A stretch of DNA of 64,000 nucleotides. It comes from CAZWSX01 sp964636985. Lineage in GTDB: Bacteria > Planctomycetota > Planctomycetia > Pirellulales > Pirellulaceae. This document shows positions 7,168 to 16,356 of this stretch, piece after piece; position 1 is the first letter of the stretch, and the number at the start of each line of letters is the position of its first letter. The position numbers and the translations under genes were made by a program. The stretch lies in assembly GCA_964636985.1 (NCBI GenBank), contig CAZWSX010000022.1, forward strand, positions 1 through 64,000, written 5' to 3'. The notes beneath the pieces were generated by a model. That model searched no databases. It was not told where the DNA came from and worked only from the letters and a program-made list of their open reading frames with translations.

Positions 7168-8329
7168 CTCGAACTAGCAAATCGATGTTGTGGACCAACG
7201 CCATGCAGGTAATCTCGTTCTCGATCGCTCGATCCGACTTGAAGAACACCTTGCCCGGATTGTCTCTCTTAAGCATCGAAAAAGTCGATTCAACCATGCT
7301 TCGCTGGCGGAATTTCGAAAGATGTTCCCTCGGATGCTGTTTCTGAAATAGGAGCGCTCGGCCATAGGCGCTGTCATCCGTTTTTGTGTCCCTCGACCCA
7401 AACTTCGCATACAACTTGGCCCCAACCTCCTCAGCACATCGATAGTTGTCGTGGCTGCAATAAGCGGAGTCGGCAAGTATCTCCAAAACCCGAAATCTCT
7501 CGATCGTCTCCCTCAAAACATTCGGGAACTGAGCGGCATCCGCACTCCCCTTGCCCTCGTTGGGCGTGACTCTAATGGAAGCGATGACGTTCGTCAGAAT
7601 CCCGCTGCTCACGTGTGCCTTGAAGGTTTTGAGCTTCTCGGTCGCTTTGCCCGTCTTGAAGTCATAGTCCTTATCCCGTCGTGGAACCGGGAAATGCGTC
7701 GAGTCGATGGCGAAAGTCCTCTCCAAATACTCAAAAGAGGCACATGTCTCGCCGATCAGTTTGTTCAGGACATCGCAGGCCCTCGTCGAACTAAAAAAAC
7801 TAAGCAGAGTGTTCGCCTTGGGCATCCTGCTTTCCGGTAGCCGGTCGGCCTCATCCTCCTCCTCCAACACGGATTCCATTTCTTTCCCGGCCTTGTGGCT
7901 GCGGACCTTCATAACAGCCGCATACACCATGGCGGACAACGGCACTCTGGGCCTGCCCCCCATCTTGGAGGGAATGTCAGGCGGCAGTCCTCGGCAGAGT
8001 CTAAGCAGCAACTCCTTGAAATCCCGATGCTTGGCTGCCCGAGCATCGTGATACAGCGGCCAATTTCGGGGCGACTTTTTTGACGGGGGACGGGGGACTT
8101 TTTTCGGTGGCCGTTTTTGACTCTCTAACAGGTACCTCACGGCATAGAGGTGTTTGCACCAACGGGGGGCAAGTCTCCGAAACTGTTCGCACTCGCATTT
8201 CCCGTCCTTGAGATCGACTCGATAAAAGAGGAAAGGGTTACTTCCCCGCTCGATTAGCCAGTATCCGTCTCGCTCGACTATCTTCCGTTTGAAGGCCACC
8301 TCGATTCCGTCACGTTCTTGTCTGTTCAT
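7124..8329 (-). CDS. DDE transposase with N-terminal SWIM zinc finger (second copy of family)
   Basis: The 401-residue product has a SWIM finger at almost the same place as the transposase at 1777 (C45-x-C47, then C58-x-H60). It also has the same DDE layout: FAIDSTHF, ILADSAYCSHDNY and RSMVESTFSMLK, ending in an ARYELGMTIEFW tail that parallels QFELGIAPEFW in the other protein. The two are clearly homologous but well diverged, so they are not recent copies of one element. No clear terminal inverted repeats were found by eye. The frame is intact with no internal stop, so the gene may still be functional. Confidence 0.85.
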   Translation of the reverse strand: MNRQERDGIEVAFKRKIVERDGYWLIERGSNPFLFYRVDLKDGKCECEQFRRLAPRWCKHLYAVRYLLESQKRPPKKVPRPPSKKSPRNWPLYHDARAAKHRDFKELLLRLCRGLPPDIPSKMGGRPRVPLSAMVYAAVMKVRSHKAGKEMESVLEEEDEADRLPESRMPKANTLLSFFSSTRACDVLNKLIGETCASFEYLERTFAIDSTHFPVPRRDKDYDFKTGKATEKLKTFKAHVSSGILTNVIASIRVTPNEGKGSADAAQFPNVLRETIERFRVLEILADSAYCSHDNYRCAEEVGAKLYAKFGSRDTKTDDSAYGRALLFQKQHPREHLSKFRQRSMVESTFSMLKRDNPGKVFFKSDRAIENEITCMALVHNIDLLVRARYELGMTIEFWKG

Positions 8330-8352
8330 AGCATCTCCGAGTTATAAAAACG

Positions 8353-8382
8353 AAGACGGCGGGGATTGACGCCCGCCGTCTT
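8353..8382 (-). terminator. Bidirectional hairpin terminator
   Basis: GACGGCGGG and CCCGCCGTC pair over 9 bases (11 with the flanking AA/TT) around an 8-base loop. On the minus strand it is followed within a few bases by TTTTT and lies about 60 bases downstream of the stop of the gene at 8443; on the plus strand it is followed by TTTT. Confidence 0.7.
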
Positions 8383-8442
8383 TTGGAAAAGGAAGCCTGC
8401 GGGGAGCACCCCGGCAGGAGGACTAAATCGCCCACGCTCGAC

Positions 8443-8835
8443 TCAGCGGTGCTCTTTTTTGAGCCGCCAAAACTTTCTCTTGGGGCTCCGAAGATATGAC
8501 TCGAAGGAGTCAGCGAACTGCTTGTCCAAGATGAAGTAGACGTTGCCCTTCTCGACCCCCGTCGCCTCCAGAATTTCTTTGGCGCTCACCCAGTCGTCAG
8601 GGCTTCTCGAAATGAGATACTCCTTGATCTTGGCAAAATTTGGGTTGTCCAATGGGTTAGGGCCACTCCGCCCGAAGGACAGCGTGCCGTTGCCTTGGGG
8701 GGAAAGGAGCACTTCCCTAACATCCGTGGCGAACCCCGGATCTTCCACCATCATTTGCTTGAACGCCTTCAAGCGATTCGCCCGGTCCTCGTAACTTCGG
8801 ATCTTGTAATTGAACCCCTCTTCGTCTTGAGCCAT
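8443..8835 (-). CDS. Hypothetical protein with possible C-terminal winged helix
   Basis: AAAGGAG precedes the ATG at 8835 with good spacing, and the 130-residue frame is followed by a terminator, so this is a real gene. It begins with a charged helical region (MAQDEEGFNYKIRSYEDRANRLKAFKQMM). Residues 80-130 (WVSAKEILEATGVEKGNVYFIL...KRKFWRLKKE) have the alternation and basic wing-like end of a winged helix-turn-helix. DNA binding is therefore possible but unproven. It is upstream of the transposase on the same strand, separated by the terminator, and may be a passenger gene of that element. Confidence 0.6.
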   Translation of the reverse strand: MAQDEEGFNYKIRSYEDRANRLKAFKQMMVEDPGFATDVREVLLSPQGNGTLSFGRSGPNPLDNPNFAKIKEYLISRSPDDWVSAKEILEATGVEKGNVYFILDKQFADSFESYLRSPKRKFWRLKKEHR

Positions 8836-9182
8836 GCCGGTCTCCTTTGAGAAAAGGATCGCTAAGCGACGTGCTTTCGCTTTCCGGCAGCCCTAGCCAG
8901 TATCCGTTAGTCCCAAACCAGCCTCTTTGGCGTTTGAATGGGCGGTTTTGAAAGAAATGAGGCCCAAAACCGTCCCAATTTTTTTTGCCGTGAAGGGAGA
9001 AGGCCAAGAAAAACTTTCTAGCCGGTATCCGTTAGGTGGCGGAGCGTCAAATCCGGCTGTAAGTCCTGTCAGTCAGATTCGACAGCCCGTTGTGGTGTAA
9101 TTTGTTATCTGTAAGTCGCCGAGGTTTTGGGGCAGGATGGTAAGTTGTTGGTCAAACGAGGGTTTTTGGGCAAAGCCCTCCG
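8836..9182. repeat. Intergenic region with 17-bp near-identical direct repeats
   Basis: TAGCCAGTATCCGTTAG (8894-8910) recurs as TAGCCGGTATCCGTTAG (9019-9035), one base different. The first 14 bases also occur inside the transposase gene at 8255-8268, where they encode the GYWLI segment ahead of the SWIM finger. The rest of the interval has no frame I can support. It may hold decayed pieces of related transposase genes. Confidence 0.4.
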
Positions 9183-9205
9183 ACGGACAGGATTGTCCGT
9201 CCTAC
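9183..9205. repeat. Dispersed palindrome, family A (copy 1)
   Basis: ACGGACA and TGTCCGT pair around GGAT. It overlaps the stop of the minus-strand gene at 9202. Related hairpins with compensating stem changes are at 35605 and 36982, also just past minus-strand stop codons. Confidence 0.6.
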
Positions 9206-10155
9206 TTCCCCACCCGCGTCATCTCGAACAGGTTCGTCGCTTGCGGCCCTAGAAACCCCTCAAAGCGAACTTTCTTCCCTGTCGCCGGGTCAAGCATCGG
9301 GTCGCGTTGGGCCAGTTCGAAGTAGGCGTAGGTCCACGGCATCGGGACGAGCTTGTCCCCATCGCGGACTTGCACGTCGATCGTGACCGCCTCGGTAGCT
9401 GTTTGCCTTAGCTTGGTTCCCTCGGCACCTTCGATCTCGGTCTTCATGGGGACGCCTGCCGCTTGGAGCGCGGCGATCGTCTTCTCGATGGTGTCGAGTT
9501 CCGGCACCTGGTGCGAGTTGATCAGCGACGTGAAATGGTTCACCGCGTAACCGTGCACCATCACCCAGGCGGCGTATTGGCTGACGGCGTTGACGGCCAC
9601 GACATCCGCCTTGGGGGCAGCTCGCCAGGGAAGCTCCGTAAACCAGTGGATGGCGTCCAGCATCAGCGAGTCGTAATAGTCGGCCTCTTCATCCAGGTTT
9701 TGCAGGCGGGATAGCAAGGTATCGCTGGCCAGATCGCGATGGTTGACCAGCAAGCGTTGAATACTTTCACGAATTTGGGGCGGCAAGCGCCATAATTGCA
9801 ATTCCGAAACGAATAACTTCGGCAACGCCGGATTCTCGTGCTGGAAGTGGGTCGCCGCCAGGAACTTGTCGTCAAACTGGTAGTTCCCCGCCGCTCGGTA
9901 GCCTAAGGCCTCGAAAATCCGGCCGAGCGTGCAAATTCCAACGCATGGGTTCTGGCAGGCAAAGGTCCGGAAAGCGATGTGATCGTTGAAAAACGTGGCG
10001 TTGTGCTGGGCAATGACCTGTTCGTACGTGGCAACGTACCGAACGCGTCGCCGATAGACATCCCACAAGCGGTCGAACAACTCGACCAAGAATTGTTCCC
10101 GCGTCGTCCGGGTTTCAACGGCCGAACGGTGCGGCCCCCTCGTATCACCGTGCAT
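9202..10155 (-). CDS. DUF1338 / HglS-like 2-oxoadipate dioxygenase-decarboxylase
   Basis: The 317-residue protein has the DUF1338 signature NDHIAFRTF, with H59 and R63 spaced as the metal His and substrate Arg of Pseudomonas HglS. It also has a second conserved His in VNHFTS (H207) and an acidic residue in YAYFELAQR (E280), completing a His-His-Glu iron site. HglS converts 2-oxoadipate to 2-hydroxyglutarate in lysine catabolism. This protein is shorter than the proteobacterial enzyme (about 450 residues) and closer to the short form found in other phyla and plants. GGAAGGG lies 7 bases ahead of the ATG at 10155. The substrate is inferred from the family; no lysine catabolism genes are alongside. 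Confidence 0.75.
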   Translation of the reverse strand: MHGDTRGPHRSAVETRTTREQFLVELFDRLWDVYRRRVRYVATYEQVIAQHNATFFNDHIAFRTFACQNPCVGICTLGRIFEALGYRAAGNYQFDDKFLAATHFQHENPALPKLFVSELQLWRLPPQIRESIQRLLVNHRDLASDTLLSRLQNLDEEADYYDSLMLDAIHWFTELPWRAAPKADVVAVNAVSQYAAWVMVHGYAVNHFTSLINSHQVPELDTIEKTIAALQAAGVPMKTEIEGAEGTKLRQTATEAVTIDVQVRDGDKLVPMPWTYAYFELAQRDPMLDPATGKKVRFEGFLGPQATNLFEMTRVGK

Positions 10156-10362
10156 CGTTTTTCCCTTCCGCGAAAGCGGGGTAAAGGACCATCAATGTCA
10201 TTCTATGCGACTGGTCTGTCCATTCTCCGGACGGGGAGTGAGCAACCCAATCGAAATCCAGCAATTGACTTGTCACTAGTTCCTGTCATTACAATGGGGA
10301 CAGCGAACTAGACATTCTGTCGCGATTGCGATTCCAGCGGGCACTTCGGCGAGGATTCGTAC

Positions 10363-11940
10363 ATGCTTTCTCTCACGGTTTCATCGGTAACGCGGGTCGT
10401 AATCGGGATGACGATTGCGACAGCTTGTTCCGTCGCATTTGCCAAAGAGCCAGCCGCCGGATCGTCGGCCGCGCGGCGCGAGGGCATGATCGCGCGGATC
10501 GACGAGCTACTCGACGCCCGCCGCGCAGAAATGAAAGTCGAAGCAGCTCCCCCTGCATCCGACGCCGAATTCCTGCGCCGCATCTCGCTCGACTTGCACG
10601 GCGCGGTTCCACGCGTGGCCGAGGTCCGCGAGTTTCTCGCCGACACCAGCGACAACAAGCGGGCCCTGTGGGTCGATCGGATGATCGCTTCGCCGTCGTT
10701 TTCGCAGCACATGGCCGAAGTGTGGCGGAACATCATGTTGCCTTCGACCAGCGAAATTGAGCAAATCCAAAGTGTCGCCGGCGTTCACAACTGGCTCCGC
10801 CGCCAGTTCGATAAGAACGCTCGCTACGACCAGATGGTAAGCGACCTGCTGGTGGCGACAAGCGGTCGCGAAGCGGGCCCGGCGTTGTACTACACCTCGC
10901 TCGAACTCAAGCCCGAAAAGCTGGCGTCATCCACCGCTCGGATTTTTCTAGGCATCCATCTGGAGTGCGCCCAGTGCCACAACCATCCTTTCGATCACTG
11001 GAAGCAAGAGGATTTTTGGGGTTACGCCGCGTTCTTCGCTCAGTTGCGAGGTGCGGGGCAAAGTGTCCCCGGCATGGCGGCCGACGTGGCTGACAGCGAT
11101 ACCGGCGAAGTCAAGTTGCCCGACACCGAAAAGGTAATCGCGCCCAAGTATCCGGGCGGAACCGACGCAGCACAGCGCCGCAGCGGCAGCCGCCGTTTGC
11201 AACTCGCCATCTGGATGGCCTCGCGCGACAATCCCTACCTGCCGAGAGCAGGCGTGAATCGCTTGTGGTGGGTCATGTTTGGCCGCGGGCTGGTCGAACC
11301 AGTCGACGACATGAACGAGAAGAACGTCCCCACGCATCCGGAATTACTCAACGAACTCTCGCGATACTTCGTCGAAACCGGTTTCGACGTGCGGGAAGTA
11401 CTGCGAACCATCGCCGGGACCAAGGCCTACCAGCGCAGCAGCGTTGCGGCCGCCGACCTGCCTCCCGAGAGCTACGCCGCGATGCCTGTCCGCGCACTAA
11501 GTGCCGAACAGATTTACGATTCGCTGGCGCGGGCGCTCGATCGTCAGCCAATGGCCACGTTCCCCGGCCTCACCAATGATTCGGCGTTCGATCAGCGGCG
11601 CATTGCCTTCTTAGCCAAAATGCGTGCGCCCTCAAAGAACGCTCTCGACTACGCGGCTGGTGTTCCTCAGGCCCTTACTCTTCTCAACGGCGACGACACC
11701 GCCGAAGCTGCCGACGGCGAGCGAAGCGGGTTGCTCGGCGCGCTCGAGTCGCCCCTCTTCACCGATGAAAAAAGGATCGAGACGATGTTCCTGGCGGTTT
11801 TGACTCGCACGCCCGATGCCGAGGAACGCCAAGTCTTCGGCGAGTTGCTATCGAAAGCCTCGCCCGGCGAGAAATCCAAAGCCCTCGGCGACGCCCTGTG
11901 GGTTTTGCTCAACTCCGCCGAATTCGCAACGAACCACTAA
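10363..11940 (+). CDS. Exported DUF1549/DUF1553 (PSCyt2-PSD1) protein
   Basis: A signal peptide (about residues 1-28, ending AFA) is followed by a DUF1549 domain with the planctomycete pattern FLRRISLDLHGAVPRVAEVREFL. A single CAQCH heme-type motif (202-206) comes next, then a DUF1553 domain (NRLWWVMFGRGLVEPVDDMNEKNVPTHPELL ... AYQRSS). At 525 residues it is a short version: there is no N-terminal PSCyt1 heme domain. These proteins are abundant in planctomycetes and are usually paired with DUF1501 proteins; none follows here. They are thought to act outside the cytoplasm, perhaps in polysaccharide processing, but no member is well characterised. Confidence 0.85.
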   Translation: MLSLTVSSVTRVVIGMTIATACSVAFAKEPAAGSSAARREGMIARIDELLDARRAEMKVEAAPPASDAEFLRRISLDLHGAVPRVAEVREFLADTSDNKRALWVDRMIASPSFSQHMAEVWRNIMLPSTSEIEQIQSVAGVHNWLRRQFDKNARYDQMVSDLLVATSGREAGPALYYTSLELKPEKLASSTARIFLGIHLECAQCHNHPFDHWKQEDFWGYAAFFAQLRGAGQSVPGMAADVADSDTGEVKLPDTEKVIAPKYPGGTDAAQRRSGSRRLQLAIWMASRDNPYLPRAGVNRLWWVMFGRGLVEPVDDMNEKNVPTHPELLNELSRYFVETGFDVREVLRTIAGTKAYQRSSVAAADLPPESYAAMPVRALSAEQIYDSLARALDRQPMATFPGLTNDSAFDQRRIAFLAKMRAPSKNALDYAAGVPQALTLLNGDDTAEAADGERSGLLGALESPLFTDEKRIETMFLAVLTRTPDAEERQVFGELLSKASPGEKSKALGDALWVLLNSAEFATNH

Positions 11941-12010
11941 AGTGCGGCCGGCTCGTCAGAGGAATTTGCGCGCGTATCGCGCCCCTGCTGCTTCCATTTC
12001 GGGACATCGC

Positions 12011-12712
12011 ATGAAGAATTTTCTCCTCGCGTTCAGTTTGCTCGTAGTCACTTGCTCGTCCGCATTTCCGCAATCAAAGGCCGAAAGCGAACTCTATAAA
12101 CAACTCTCAGAGGGGCCCGACCGAGTCAAGGCAATGGAAGACGTCTTGCGAGCTCCCGAGGAGCGTTCAACGGTCATTCTCTACTTTGCCGCCTCCGTGG
12201 CATATAAGGAAAAGCGGTTGGAGGACAGTGGTTTCCTCTTCTACGCCGCTCAGTTGCGAGCGCGTTTTGACCGAGAGTGCTTCAAGGCCAAAGGCACGGG
12301 CGGTGATAGCCCAGGCGTGTTATTTGGCGCGCTTTCCCAGCAACTGGGAAGCGAGATTAATCCGGCGATCATGGCGGAGCCCAAGGTGTACGCCAAAGCA
12401 CTGGCGCGAGTTAAAGCTTGGATTCCGAAGGCCTCCAAGGACTACGATCCAGGTTACGAGTACACAAAGAGAAAAACCGAAGCCGATGCACACGAAGCCG
12501 TAAAGGAGCAACGAAACGAGTTTTTCAGCCGCATGGGTGATTTATCCCTGCTTTTGAACGATGCCGACTATTTCGCTGCTTTTCGTACTCTTCAGAAGCA
12601 CAATCTTGATCGCGAAAACAATCCGCTAACAAAGGAAGAAAAGGAACAAGTCGAGGAGACGATGAAGCGGATTGAGCGGGAGAAAAAACTAAAGGGCGTT
12701 TTCACGAAGTAA
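12011..12712 (+). CDS. Hypothetical exported protein
   Basis: The ATG at 12011 gives a 233-residue protein with a clear signal peptide (MKNFLLAFSLLVVTCSSAFPQS). The longer frame back to 11816 overlaps the previous gene and is rejected. The mature part is mainly helical and charged, with Glu/Lys-rich ends; the final 30 residues (TKEEKEQVEETMKRIEREKKL) should form a strong helix or coiled coil. It begins 71 bases after the DUF1549/DUF1553 gene on the same strand and may be cotranscribed with it. I do not recognise the family. Confidence 0.65.
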   Translation: MKNFLLAFSLLVVTCSSAFPQSKAESELYKQLSEGPDRVKAMEDVLRAPEERSTVILYFAASVAYKEKRLEDSGFLFYAAQLRARFDRECFKAKGTGGDSPGVLFGALSQQLGSEINPAIMAEPKVYAKALARVKAWIPKASKDYDPGYEYTKRKTEADAHEAVKEQRNEFFSRMGDLSLLLNDADYFAAFRTLQKHNLDRENNPLTKEEKEQVEETMKRIEREKKLKGVFTK

Positions 12713-12760
12713 ACTTCGCAGTCTCGCCGCAAAGCCAATGCGGCACCCGTAACGCGCCGA

Positions 12761-12813
12761 AATGGGGACAGCTCACATTGACCCTGGGCCGGAATCAATG
12801 GCGGGTCTGTCCC
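12761..12813. repeat. GGGGACAG/CTGTCCC inverted repeat
   Basis: GGGACAG (12765-12771) and CTGTCCC (12807-12813) form an inverted repeat with a 35-base spacer in the 12713-12931 interval. AATGGGGACAG also occurs at 10293-10303 ahead of the DUF1549 gene, suggesting a dispersed element. Confidence 0.35.
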
Positions 12814-12931
12814 TTCCCTCACACTACTTCCACGTTCCTTCTTCGCACTTTCGCAATGCTACATGTAAACTAGCTTCAACGTGCACTCTTACTAGATGAA
12901 ACGCCGCCGAGCCTCTCTGTAGGGATCATAA

Positions 12932-13993
12932 GTGGAACTCGCCAACCCACTCCATGCGCCCGCCGCCATCGAGCGTTGGACGGCGGTGAACCAGGAGATC
13001 CTCGCGCTCGCCCGCGCCGGCTTGCCGATGGAACCGGGCCTTCGTGCCGCCGCCACCGACATGCTCGCCCGCGATGGCGAAAAGACCACGCAAGTCGCCG
13101 ATGCCCTTGCCTCCGGTTGCGACCTGGCAACCGCGCTCGAAAGGGCGGGCGTTGTCACACCGCCGGCCTATGTCGCAGCTCTCCGCGCAGGCGAACGGAC
13201 AGGCAAGCTCGCCACAGCCATCGAAGGGATCATCAACGCCTCCGCCACCGCCGAGCACGCCGCCCGCCAATGGCGATTGGCCATTTGGCACCCTTGGTTC
13301 ATCCTGGTGATCGGCTTGGCGTGCATCGTGGCGACGCGCAGCATCACCGCAGAACCGCTGGCCAAAACGCTGCGCGAGTTGGATGTGCCAAGCACCTTCC
13401 TGGAACAATTGCTCGCCTGGTGGCCATGGAGCGTCGATCCGAGTTTTCTGATCTCATTGGGCATAGCCATCCCCATCCTGGCCTGGCTGATTCTGCGGAG
13501 CATCCCATGGCTGATCGGCTGGGGTACCTGGTCGCCGCTGGCGCACGCGAGGCTCCAACAAGCGCAAGCTTTTCAATCTGATTTGCTGGCCCTGCTGCTA
13601 GAACACGAGGTCCCCTTCCCCGAGGCCCTCGCGCTTTCCGGCGACGCCTCGGGACATCGCGAATTGGCGGCGGCAAGTCGCCGTGAAGCCGAGGCTTTGA
13701 CACGCGGTGGAGTCGAATCGAGCTTGCCAGCCGCTCGTCCAGTCGGGGCAACTCCTTTCTCTCTAGGCGTCTCATGGTTGGGGCGAACCAATCGGATATC
13801 GCTCGACTCATTGCGATTGTTGCGCAATGATGCGCAGCGATTGCGGCGGAAGGCGAGCGACGGGATCGTATTTTGGCTGACCATGGTTCCAATGGCCTCC
13901 GGGTTCTGCCTCGCGGCAATGCTTGCTTTGCTCCAGGCCGGGTTGGCGGTCGGGCCCTTCTTCGAAGCTCTTCATCGGCTGGCGCTTAAATGA
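12932..13993 (+). CDS. GspF/PilC-like inner membrane protein of a type II secretion-like system
   Basis: A GTG start at 12932 follows AGGGA. The 353-residue protein has the T2SSF arrangement. A cytoplasmic helical domain comes first (residues 15-100: LARAGLPMEPGLRAAA, LERAGVVTPPAYVAALRAGERTGKL), then membrane helices near 115-135 and 170-195, a second cytoplasmic domain, and a final membrane helix near 310-335. The second domain is degenerate compared with canonical GspF. It opens a tightly packed operon and overlaps the next GspF gene by 4 bases (ATGA). It would be the platform protein on which pseudopilins assemble. No GspE ATPase is in the window. Confidence 0.75.
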   Translation: MELANPLHAPAAIERWTAVNQEILALARAGLPMEPGLRAAATDMLARDGEKTTQVADALASGCDLATALERAGVVTPPAYVAALRAGERTGKLATAIEGIINASATAEHAARQWRLAIWHPWFILVIGLACIVATRSITAEPLAKTLRELDVPSTFLEQLLAWWPWSVDPSFLISLGIAIPILAWLILRSIPWLIGWGTWSPLAHARLQQAQAFQSDLLALLLEHEVPFPEALALSGDASGHRELAAASRREAEALTRGGVESSLPAARPVGATPFSLGVSWLGRTNRISLDSLRLLRNDAQRLRRKASDGIVFWLTMVPMASGFCLAAMLALLQAGLAVGPFFEALHRLALK

Positions 13994-16356
13994 GCACTGC
14001 GGTCAGCGCCCCGAAGCGCATTTCGCCGATGACCCTTACGACGGACGAAGCGGAGACGCTCGCCCGACTGCTGGCCGACGCCATGCGCGGGGGCATCGAC
14101 TTGCCGCGAGGGCTGCGGCGAATCGCGGAACAGCCAGAGTTCTCGCGCCTCGCATCTGCGCTGCGATTGGTGGCCGACGACCTGGAACGGGGTGCGGGAC
14201 TCGATGCCTTCGCACAAAGCAAACGATTGCGCTCTCCGGCAACCCTGGTTGGCCTGATCGCCGCCGCCTCACACGGCCACGAGCAAGCCGCCGTCCTCGC
14301 CGAACTGCTCGATATTCGCGAGTGGCGTTGGGAACAGCATCGCCAGGTATTGAAGGCGGTGTTGTATCCGCTTTTGATGTTCCTTTTGACACTGGTGGGA
14401 TTGGGAGTTCTGTTCAACTTGTTCGTGCCCACCATGACCGAGCTCATCCGCGAATTCGAGCTTGCGGTGGGAGACGATACCAAGGCCCTGATGTGGCTGG
14501 CCGGTCAAGGACAGTGGCCATTCTGGATCGGCATCGCGTTTTTTCCCTCGGTTTTGGCACTTTCGTGGCTGTTTTTGCCGAAGGCGATTTTCCATCGCGT
14601 CGTGGCCACCATCCCACTGTGGGGCAAACTCCACTGGTGGCTTGGATCCGAACAGTGGCTTCGCTCGCTGGCCGTTTTGGTCGAGCAAGGTGTTCCCTTG
14701 CCCGTGGCACTTCAACTTACGGCACAGGTGGTCGATCACGGCATGGCGGCTGCGGCCTCCCAGCGGTTGGCTAAGGCCATCGAGCAAGGAGCCGATTTTC
14801 CGACCGAACTCGCCAAGAGCAACAATCTTCCCCGCATGATCGCAGCCTACGCGCAAGCGGGACTGCGCCGCGACCAGTTGGGCCAGTCGCTCCGCGCCGC
14901 GGCCGACGTCCTATCCGACTGGGCAGCGGCCCGAACCACTTGGCTGATCGTCATTCCCTCCGTCTGCATGTTCGTGTTCATCCCCGCGATCCTGATTCGG
15001 ATGTACGAACTTTGCTTCTGGCCAATGGTCGGGCTGCTCGGGGGGCTATCTGGCCGAGGTGGCGGCATGATGGGAGGTCCCGGCGGGGGCACAAGCGTCG
15101 GCAGCACCTGTATCGTCGCCGCAACCTTCCTCCTGTTACCCGCGGTCGCGATCTGGTTCGCTTACAAGGTCATGGCGGGTGACCGGGAACACCAAGGCTG
15201 GCCCCTAGTCATGCTGCGAATCACGATGTGGGTGACGAACATCATGCTCGTCATGATGTTGTTCGGCGCCATGGCGGGTGCCGCCTTTGTTTGGTTCTTC
15301 CCCATGGCGATGGCAGCCACGATTTCGCTTTTTTTGCATGCGCGGGCGACGGCGAGGCGTGGCATGTTGTGGCATCTGGCCTTGGCCGCCGACCAACGAG
15401 TTCCCCTGTTTGAAGCGGCCTACGCTTGTGGCTCGGGGCGAGGGAATCCACTTGCAACAAAGTGCATACGGCTCGCTCGACGACTCGAAGCCGGAACGCC
15501 CATCTTGCCGGCCATGAAACAGGCCGGCATTGCCTTGTCGCTCGACGATCGCACGGCGATCTCGGCCGCGGCACAGTCGGGCCACTTCGGCAAGCTGCTC
15601 CGCCAATACATGACGCGGCAACGTGAAATCGCCGCCCGCCCTGGATTTCAGCCGGGACAGGTACTCTACCTTTTGATGTCCGGCGTTACGGCTCTGACAT
15701 TAGTCACCTTCGTGTGCCTGAAGATCGTCCCTGTTCTGGCACGGATGTTGGACGAATTTGAATTGAAGGTCGACAGGACATGGGTGTTCTTTATTAACGT
15801 GATGCTCTTCGCGGCGACATTTTGGCCTTTGTTCCTCGGCGTGCCGCTTGTTTTCCTGTTGATCGGGGCGTTCTCGGAACCGACCATGCGAAGCTTCTTG
15901 GGAGCGATCTACTCCTCGATCTTCGGCATTTCGCGGCGAAGGGCCGGCGGAATCGTCGCGCGGACGATGGCGAATCTTTTGCCGCTTGGCTGGTCGATCG
16001 AAAGGTCGCTCGCCTCGTTGAATGCACAGAGTCCCGACATCGGCTGGCGTTTGCGAGTCGCGCCCGTCATTCTCGCGTTGGAATCCGGAGTGCCGCCGAT
16101 CGATGCCATGAGTCGCGCGGGTTGGTTTACCGCCAACGAGACCGCCGCCCTCACGGCCGCCGCCCGTGTAGGCAATCTCCCATTCGCTTTTGAACAAATC
16201 GCTGACCGGCGCGATCGTCGAGCGACGGAAAAGAGCCGCTTCGTGATGCACTTGTTTTCGAATCTGGCATTGATGGTCGGCTTGGCTGTGACCGGGATGC
16301 TGGGCTGGATCGTGTTCGGGCCACTTATCGCCTTGATTCAAGGATTGGCGAAATGA
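13990..16356 (+). CDS. Tandem-fused GspF-like protein (two T2SSF modules)
   Basis: At 788 residues this is about twice the usual GspF length. Residues 1-340 form one T2SSF unit: LLADAMRGGIDLPRGLRRIAE, membrane helices near 115-145 and 170-195, a repeat of the cytoplasmic domain with LVEQGVPLPVALQLTAQ, and a helix near 320-340. A Gly/Met-rich loop (about 350-375) and extra membrane helices follow. A second T2SSF unit (about 455-788) has ALAADQRVPLFEAAYAC, LNAQSPDIGW and a terminal helix. It overlaps genes on both sides by 4 bases, so it is translationally coupled. A fused platform may replace a GspF dimer or provide two different platforms. Confidence 0.75.
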   Translation: MSTAVSAPKRISPMTLTTDEAETLARLLADAMRGGIDLPRGLRRIAEQPEFSRLASALRLVADDLERGAGLDAFAQSKRLRSPATLVGLIAAASHGHEQAAVLAELLDIREWRWEQHRQVLKAVLYPLLMFLLTLVGLGVLFNLFVPTMTELIREFELAVGDDTKALMWLAGQGQWPFWIGIAFFPSVLALSWLFLPKAIFHRVVATIPLWGKLHWWLGSEQWLRSLAVLVEQGVPLPVALQLTAQVVDHGMAAAASQRLAKAIEQGADFPTELAKSNNLPRMIAAYAQAGLRRDQLGQSLRAAADVLSDWAAARTTWLIVIPSVCMFVFIPAILIRMYELCFWPMVGLLGGLSGRGGGMMGGPGGGTSVGSTCIVAATFLLLPAVAIWFAYKVMAGDREHQGWPLVMLRITMWVTNIMLVMMLFGAMAGAAFVWFFPMAMAATISLFLHARATARRGMLWHLALAADQRVPLFEAAYACGSGRGNPLATKCIRLARRLEAGTPILPAMKQAGIALSLDDRTAISAAAQSGHFGKLLRQYMTRQREIAARPGFQPGQVLYLLMSGVTALTLVTFVCLKIVPVLARMLDEFELKVDRTWVFFINVMLFAATFWPLFLGVPLVFLLIGAFSEPTMRSFLGAIYSSIFGISRRRAGGIVARTMANLLPLGWSIERSLASLNAQSPDIGWRLRVAPVILALESGVPPIDAMSRAGWFTANETAALTAAARVGNLPFAFEQIADRRDRRATEKSRFVMHLFSNLALMVGLAVTGMLGWIVFGPLIALIQGLAK

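Noticed and set aside
8717..9007. 96-residue minus-strand frame with a GYWL peptide
   Set aside because: It overlaps the well-supported gene at 8443; kept only as a hint of decayed transposase sequence.
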